A stretch of 10,169 bases of DNA from Pseudomonadota bacterium (GTDB lineage: Bacteria; Pseudomonadota; Gammaproteobacteria; Steroidobacterales; Steroidobacteraceae), in assembly GCA_021815905.1 (NCBI GenBank), contig JAKAZP010000060.1, positions 1 to 10,169 on the forward strand, in the 5' to 3' direction. How positions within the stretch are numbered: the stretch's first letter is position 1; each line of letters starts with the position of its first letter. The position numbers and the translations under genes were made by a program. Of this stretch, positions 6,153 to 10,169 are shown piece by piece. The notes beneath the pieces are model-generated. The model did no database searches, was not told the DNA's origin, and saw nothing but the letters and a program-made list of their open reading frames with translations.

Positions 6153-7067
6153 GTGGCCACCACCTCGGAATTCGCGTGCGATCCGCCGGCCGCCTGGCGC
6201 CGGTACCTCGAGCTCACCAAGCCGCGGGTCGTCTCGCTGATCACGTTCACCGCCATCGTCGGCACGCTGCTCGCGAGCCCCGGCTGGCCGCCGCTCGGGG
6301 CGATCCTCTGGGGCACGCTCGGCATCGCGCTCGCGGCCGCCTGCGCCGCCACCATCAATCACGTGCTCGACCGGCGCATCGATGAGCAGATGGCGCGCAC
6401 TCAGGCCCGGCCGCTCCCGACCCGGCAGCTGACCGAGCGCAACGCGCTGGTGTTCGCCGCCGTGCTCGGCGTCACGGCGATGACCGTGCTCTCCTTCCTC
6501 GTCAACATCCTGACCGCGGTGCTGACCTTCGTCTCGCTGATCGGCTATGCCGTGATCTACACGGCGTGGCTGAAGCGGGCGACCTCGCAGAACATCGTGA
6601 TCGGCGGCGCGGCCGGCGCGGCGCCGCCGATCCTCGGGTGGGCGGCCGTGACTCACCACGTCGACCCCAACGCGCTGCTGCTGTTCCTCATCATCTTCGT
6701 GTGGACCCCGCCGCACTTCTGGGCGCTCGCGATCGCGCGCCGGGACGAGTACGCGCGCGCCGGCATTCCGATGCTGCCGGTGACGCACGGGATCGAGCAC
6801 ACGCGGCTGCAGGTGCTGCTCTACACGGTGCTGCTCTCGGTGGTGACCCTGATGCCGTTCATCACGCGCATGAGCGGCATCATCTATCTCGCCGCCGCGC
6901 TCGCCTTGAATGCGCGCTTCCTCTATTACGCGCTCGCCCTGAAGCTCACCGCCCGGCAGGAGCTGCCGATGCGGGTCTTCAGATATTCGGTCACCTATCT
7001 GATGTGGCTGTTCGCGGCGCTGCTCATCGATCACTATCTGCCGACCACGCAGCTCCTACGCATGTGA
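6153..7067 (+). CDS. ctaB: Protoheme IX farnesyltransferase (heme O synthase)
   Basis: UbiA-type membrane prenyltransferase that attaches a farnesyl group to protoheme IX to give heme O, the substrate of CtaA. From the GTG at 6153 it has 304 residues, a normal length. Diagnostic sequence: [20 protein letters not shown] (residues 19-38), the Mg/diphosphate motif NHVLDRRID (69-77) followed by ARTQARPLP (81-89), the conserved [12 protein letters not shown] (183-194) and the second motif [15 protein letters not shown] (196-210). About eight to nine hydrophobic spans are visible. Start choice is uncertain: GTG at 6153 is preceded by AGGCG, while a TTG at 6132 overlaps the ctaA stop (TTGA) and would add seven residues. 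It is the last gene of the operon; its stop overlaps the stop of the convergent gene downstream by 12 bp, and no terminator is seen. Confidence 0.96.
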   Translation: MATTSEFACDPPAAWRRYLELTKPRVVSLITFTAIVGTLLASPGWPPLGAILWGTLGIALAAACAATINHVLDRRIDEQMARTQARPLPTRQLTERNALVFAAVLGVTAMTVLSFLVNILTAVLTFVSLIGYAVIYTAWLKRATSQNIVIGGAAGAAPPILGWAAVTHHVDPNALLLFLIIFVWTPPHFWALAIARRDEYARAGIPMLPVTHGIEHTRLQVLLYTVLLSVVTLMPFITRMSGIIYLAAALALNARFLYYALALKLTARQELPMRVFRYSVTYLMWLFAALLIDHYLPTTQLLRM

Positions 7068-7502
7068 TGCCGCGCGTTTGAGCAGGAGCTGCCAGGACGA
7101 CACCCGCTGGTCATCGAGCAGCAGCACGCCCGACGCCTCGTAACTCTCGCCGGTCTGCCGCCGGTAGTGCTCCGCGCCGCAGTAACCCGACTCCTCGCTC
7201 CGGTACACCGAGAGGATCGAGTCGCCGATCACGGAATAGGTGCCGTGAAGCTTGCCCAGGGTGGCGCTCTCCGAGCTCCATTTGAGGCTCGCGCCGTCCT
7301 TGCCCGGCGGCTCGATCCAGTAGGCATTCACGAACTCGACGGGCGGGGAGCCGAGCACCTTCAGCGTCCCGGAGAGCAGCCAGCACTCCGGCCGGTGCGC
7401 CACGTCCGTGCGGGACTCCGCCGGCAGCGGCTGTCCGTCACCGCGCCAGAAAACCCCCGAGCCCATCCACACGCCGGGCTCGAACAGATACGTGTGCGTC
7501 AT
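7056..7502 (-). CDS. Conserved-looking protein of unknown function
   Basis: A 148-residue soluble protein without signal peptide or membrane span. It is rich in short alternating hydrophobic/polar stretches (for example [14 protein letters not shown] near residues 10-23, [13 protein letters not shown] 39-51, [19 protein letters not shown] 86-104, SSWQLLLKR 135-143), which suggests a mainly beta, possibly barrel-like fold. The GxWxGxG-like start recalls nitrobindin/lipocalin-type barrels, but that is only a visual resemblance and I cannot assign a family. The longer open frame up to 7712 is low-complexity sequence opposite lacI; the ATG at 7502 starts where protein-like sequence starts and is 16 bp beyond the lacI stop, so the gene is probably co-transcribed with lacI. 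The C-terminal end overlaps the last 12 bp of ctaB tail to tail. Confidence 0.8.
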   Translation of the reverse strand: MTHTYLFEPGVWMGSGVFWRGDGQPLPAESRTDVAHRPECWLLSGTLKVLGSPPVEFVNAYWIEPPGKDGASLKWSSESATLGKLHGTYSVIGDSILSVYRSEESGYCGAEHYRRQTGESYEASGVLLLDDQRVSSWQLLLKRAASHA

Positions 7503-7518
7503 GCGGCCGCGGCGCTCG

Positions 7519-8571
7519 CTATTGCGTACAGGCCCCCGCGAGACTGCCGCAGGAGCCACGGATGATGAGGCGCGGCGGCAGCGTGACACACTGCGCCGCC
7601 TGGCCGTCGATGAGGTTGAGCAGCGTCGCGACGAGCAGCTCGCCGGCGCGCTTGGTGTCCTGAACGATGGTGGTGAGGGCGGGGCGCGTGGAGGCGCCGA
7701 TCGGAATTCCATCGAAGCCCACCACGGCGATCTCCTCGGGCACGTGTCGGCCGGCGCCCGCGAGCGCGCTCAGTGCGCCGATCGCGATGAGATCGCTGGC
7801 GCCGAAGATGGCATCGACTTCGACTCCGCGCCGCAGCAGCTCCTGGGCCGCCTCGTAGCCGGAAGCCTCGGTGGAGACCGCCCCGATCTGCAGCCGCGCA
7901 TCGGCGGCGAGGCCTGCATGGCTGTGCGCCGCGTGATAGCCGCGATAGCGCTCGGACATCTCGGGAGCCGAGGGGTCGATGTCGCCGATGAAGGCGATTC
8001 GGCGCCTTCCGAGCTTCAGCAGATGCTCGATGGCGAGCCGGCCGCCGAACACGTTGTCGCAGCCGATCGAGGCGCCGGGCTGCTCCGGCTGCACCGGTCC
8101 CCAGCGCACGATGTGAGCGCCCTGCGCGATCAGCGCCTCGAGACGGCTGCGGTGCGCGACGTAGTCGCCATAGCCGAGCAGGATGATGCCGTCGGCCTTG
8201 CGGGTGTCCTCGTAGTCGGCGTGCCAATCGCGCAACAGATCCTGGAACGAGACGAGCAGGTCGTAGCCGTGCCGGGAGCTCGCGCGGATGATCGAGCCCA
8301 GCATGGAGTGGAAGAACGGGTTGATCGCCGAGTCGTCGGCGGTCGGATCCTCGAAGAAAAGCAGGGCCAGCGTGCCGCAGTGCTTGCGGCGAAGGCTGGA
8401 AGCGTGCTTGTCGACGTGATAGTTGAGCTGGCGCGCAACGGCGAGAATACGCTCGCGCGTGCACGCGCTCACCATCGGGTCGTCCCGCAGCGCGCGCGAA
8501 ACCGTCGATTGCGACACCCCGGCGAGGTGCGCGATGTCGAACGAATTGGGTCTGCGCCTCTTGTCACGCAT
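7519..8571 (-). CDS. LacI-family transcriptional regulator
   Basis: A 350-residue repressor-type regulator with the standard architecture. The helix-turn-helix is FDIAHLAGVSQSTVSRALR (residues 11-29), the hinge helix is NYHVDKHASSLRR (50-62) and a periplasmic-binding-protein-like effector domain follows. Late family marks include GASDLIAIGAL (near 236-246) and VVGFDGIPIGASTRPALTTI (near 264-283). Proteins of this type bind palindromic operators and release them on binding a sugar or sugar phosphate. The effector cannot be read from sequence; the neighbouring alpha-glucosidase suggests a maltose- or alpha-glucoside-derived ligand. The start ATG (8569-8571) is preceded on its strand by the purine-rich GAGAGGGGGT and closer AGGG. 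The gene lies 106 bp after the alpha-glucosidase on the same strand, and probably controls it and itself. Confidence 0.95.
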   Translation of the reverse strand: MRDKRRRPNSFDIAHLAGVSQSTVSRALRDDPMVSACTRERILAVARQLNYHVDKHASSLRRKHCGTLALLFFEDPTADDSAINPFFHSMLGSIIRASSRHGYDLLVSFQDLLRDWHADYEDTRKADGIILLGYGDYVAHRSRLEALIAQGAHIVRWGPVQPEQPGASIGCDNVFGGRLAIEHLLKLGRRRIAFIGDIDPSAPEMSERYRGYHAAHSHAGLAADARLQIGAVSTEASGYEAAQELLRRGVEVDAIFGASDLIAIGALSALAGAGRHVPEEIAVVGFDGIPIGASTRPALTTIVQDTKRAGELLVATLLNLIDGQAAQCVTLPPRLIIRGSCGSLAGACTQ

Positions 8572-8609
8572 GCCCTGGCCACCCCCTCTCTGTGTCTGAT
8601 CGCGTGGCG

Positions 8610-8627
8610 TGACCGTAGTTTAAGTCA
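8610..8627. promoter_or_regulatory. Possible operator: interrupted inverted repeat TGAC-N10-GTCA
   Basis: TGAC (8610-8613) and GTCA (8624-8627) form an 18-bp dyad that covers the suggested -10 element of lacI. LacI-family operators are usually 14-20 bp dyads, commonly with a central CG, which is lacking here. The site is plausible for autoregulation but only four bases per arm match. Confidence 0.2.
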
Positions 8628-8646
8628 TTGCCTCCGCGGGACCCAA
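8617..8646 (-). promoter_or_regulatory. Possible sigma-70-like promoter for lacI
   Basis: On the minus strand TTGGGT (8641-8646) and TAAACT (8617-8622) are separated by 18 bp, giving a weak -35/-10 pair about 45 bp before the lacI start. The match is 3/6 and 4/6 to consensus. The short AT-richer patch around 8617-8627 stands out in very GC-rich surroundings, which is the main support. Confidence 0.3.
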
Positions 8647-8677
8647 TCTGTGGCGTGTGCGCGACAGTTGACGGCCC

Positions 8678-10169
8678 TCAGTCCAGCCGGGCGAAGAGCG
8701 CGCCGTGCGCCGGCACCCCGAGGGACATTCCCTCGAGCCGCCCTTCCGGCAGCCCATGGCCGGGAATCGGCGTGATGCGCCCGAGCTGCGGCAGGCGCGC
8801 CTGCTGCGGCCGGTCCGAGAGGTTGAAGAGGGCGAGGATCCGCTCGGGTCCGAGGGTGCGGGCGAACGCGAGCAGGGGCTCCGGAAGCTCGATGAAGCGG
8901 ATCGCACCGAGGCGCAGGGCCGGCTGACCTCGGCGCCATCGCAGGAAGCGGCGAAAGCCGTTGAGGGGCGAGGCCGGGTCGCGCTCCTGGCGAGAGACGG
9001 CGAGCGCGAGGTGCTCCGGCGGCACGGGAAGCCAGGGCACCCCGCCGCTGAAACCGGCATCGGGTCTGTCGCTCCAGGGCATCGGCGTACGGCAGCCGTC
9101 CCGTCCCTTGAAGCTCGGCCAGAACGCGATGCCGTAGGGGTCGCGCAGCGCCTCGAACGGCAGTCCGGCCTCGGGGAGCCCGAGCTCCTCGCCCTGATAC
9201 ACGCAGGCCGAGCCGCGCAGCGAGCACACCATGGCGCTGAGCAGGGTCGACAGCGGCGGCGCGGCGCCCGAGCCGCCCCAGCGCGTCACCACGCGCGCCA
9301 CGTCGTGGTTGGAAATGGTCCAGCAGGGCCAGCCGTGAGGCATGCGCCGCTCGAGGGCCTCCACGGTGTCGCGTACGTGCCCGGCGCGAAATTCCTCGGT
9401 CAGCAGCTCGAAGTTGTAGGCCATGTGCAGCCGGTCCTCGGCAATGTACTCGGCCATGGTCGCGAGGGAGTCCTCGGCGGCGATCTCACCCAGGGCGACC
9501 ACCCCCGGATGAGCGTCGACCACGCGGCGGAGGCGGGCGAGGAAGCCGAGGTTCTCCGGCTGGGTGTTGTTGTGCAGGTGGCGCTGGTAGGCGTACGGGT
9601 TGTCGGCGCTGAAGCCGCGGCCGCTGCGCTCGCTTTCCGGCTTCGGCGGATTGTCGCGCAGCAACCGGTCGTGATAGCAGAAATTGATGGCGTCGAGCCG
9701 CAGCCCGTCGACGCCGCGATCCAGCCAGAACTTCACGTTCTCGAGCTGCGCCGCCGGCACCTCGGGCTGATGGAAATTCAGATCGGGCTGGGAATCGAGG
9801 AAGTTGTGCAGGTAGTACTGCCGGCGCCGCGGCTCCCAGCGCCACGCGGGGCCGCCGAAGATCGACTGCCAGTTGTTCGGCGGGCTGCCGTCCGCGGCCG
9901 CATCCGCCCACACGTACCAGTCGGCCCGCGGATTATCGCGGCTCGAGCGGCTCTCGAGGAACCAGGGATGGGTCGAGGAGGTGTGGCTCAGCACCTGGTC
10001 GATGATCACCTTCAGGTCGCGCCGGTGCGCCTCGGCGATCAGCCGGTCGAAGTCCGCGAGCGAGCCGAACATCGGATCGACCGCGCGATAGTCCTCGATG
10101 TCGTAGCCGAAATCCCTCATCGGGGACTTGAAGAACGGCGAGATCCAGACGCCGTCCACCCCGAGGCTC
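8678..10169 (-). CDS. GH13 alpha-glucosidase (subfamily 23-like), N-terminus outside window
   Basis: Hydrolyses terminal alpha-glucosidic bonds of small alpha-glucosides such as maltose, with retention; related enzymes can also transglucosylate. The frame is open to the window edge, so roughly the first 40-60 residues are missing; 496 codons are visible. Counting from the GTG at 10159: region I is IIDQVLSHTS (52-61), region II GVDGLRLDAINF with nucleophile Asp156, region III VALGEIAAED with acid/base Glu225, and region IV TISNHDVARVV with transition-state Asp286. The passages RDNPRADWYVWAD, PPNNWQSIFGG and YYLHNFLDSQPDLNFH closely recall the Xanthomonas XgtA and Halomonas HaG enzymes, hence the subfamily call (from memory). 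No signal peptide can be judged. A C-terminal beta domain ends in PAHGALFARLD. It is probably regulated by the adjacent LacI-type gene. Confidence 0.95.
   Translation of the reverse strand, partial: SLGVDGVWISPFFKSPMRDFGYDIEDYRAVDPMFGSLADFDRLIAEAHRRDLKVIIDQVLSHTSSTHPWFLESRSSRDNPRADWYVWADAAADGSPPNNWQSIFGGPAWRWEPRRRQYYLHNFLDSQPDLNFHQPEVPAAQLENVKFWLDRGVDGLRLDAINFCYHDRLLRDNPPKPESERSGRGFSADNPYAYQRHLHNNTQPENLGFLARLRRVVDAHPGVVALGEIAAEDSLATMAEYIAEDRLHMAYNFELLTEEFRAGHVRDTVEALERRMPHGWPCWTISNHDVARVVTRWGGSGAAPPLSTLLSAMVCSLRGSACVYQGEELGLPEAGLPFEALRDPYGIAFWPSFKGRDGCRTPMPWSDRPDAGFSGGVPWLPVPPEHLALAVSRQERDPASPLNGFRRFLRWRRGQPALRLGAIRFIELPEPLLAFARTLGPERILALFNLSDRPQQARLPQLGRITPIPGHGLPEGRLEGMSLGVPAHGALFARLD

Larger units (their letters stand above)
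8604..8657. repeat. Direct repeat GTGGCGTG flanking the putative lacI promoter
   Basis: GTGGCGTG occurs at 8604-8611 and at 8650-8657, 46 bp apart, on either side of the suggested promoter. The spacing is close to four helical turns, which could suit a dimer-of-dimers regulator, but an 8-mer of this composition can recur by chance. Confidence 0.25.
8572..8677. other. 106-bp gap between the alpha-glucosidase and lacI genes
   Basis: This gap separates the alpha-glucosidase stop from the lacI start. It contains the weak promoter, dyad and direct repeat described separately. I see no hairpin followed by a T-tract, so no intrinsic terminator for the alpha-glucosidase is called and the two genes may also share a transcript. 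Confidence 0.5.

Noticed and set aside
5907..7034. 375-codon minus-strand open frame opposite ctaA and ctaB
   Set aside because: The product is dominated by Arg, Glu, His and Gly without any fold-like pattern, whereas ctaB on the plus strand has all its catalytic motifs.
7408..8775. 455-codon plus-strand open frame opposite lacI and the alpha-glucosidase end
   Set aside because: It has Arg/Ala/Asp-rich low-complexity content and no domain. The minus strand encodes a full LacI-family protein across the same bases.
1..10169. CRISPR array, tRNA/rRNA genes, insertion sequences or attachment sites
   Set aside because: I saw no regularly spaced repeats, cloverleaf, rRNA-like stretch, transposase or integrase motif, or terminal inverted repeats.

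Overview
The window is a GC-rich, densely coded piece of a bacterial chromosome. It resembles an aerobic gammaproteobacterium of the Xanthomonadales/Nevskiales/Steroidobacter kind. That placement rests on gene order and on the look of the proteins (aa3 oxidase operon with DUF2909, SURF1, a SCO-like protein, COX15 and COX10; an adjacent GH13 alpha-glucosidase and LacI pair). No ribosomal RNA or other taxonomic marker is present, so it is inference.

Positions 1-7067, almost all on the plus strand, hold the operon for an aa3-type cytochrome c oxidase and its assembly. The order is coxB (5' end outside the window), coxA, a 55-residue single-membrane-span protein, coxC, an opposite-strand DUF2909 gene, SURF1, a thioredoxin-fold SCO-like protein, ctaA/COX15 and ctaB/COX10. 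CoxB carries CuA, CoxA carries heme a, heme a3 and CuB, and CoxC is the third core subunit. CtaB farnesylates protoheme IX to heme O, CtaA oxidises heme O to heme A, SURF1 helps insert heme A, and the SCO-like protein probably handles copper or thiols for CuA. The CuB chaperone gene ctaG/cox11, commonly found between coxA and coxC, is not in this cluster.

Positions 7056-10169 are on the minus strand and converge on the oxidase operon, with the two terminal stop codons overlapping. In transcription order they are a GH13 alpha-glucosidase (N-terminus outside the window), a LacI-family repressor, and a 148-residue conserved-looking protein of unknown function. The first two look like a small alpha-glucoside utilisation unit. 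A 106-bp gap before lacI may hold its promoter and an operator.

I saw no mobile element, CRISPR array, tRNA or rRNA. The window is mostly a known housekeeping system. The points most worth a second look are the missing ctaG, a Gly at a usually acidic Mg-site position in CoxA, a long composite hairpin that begins at the stop codon of the SCO-like gene, and the small uncharacterised proteins.
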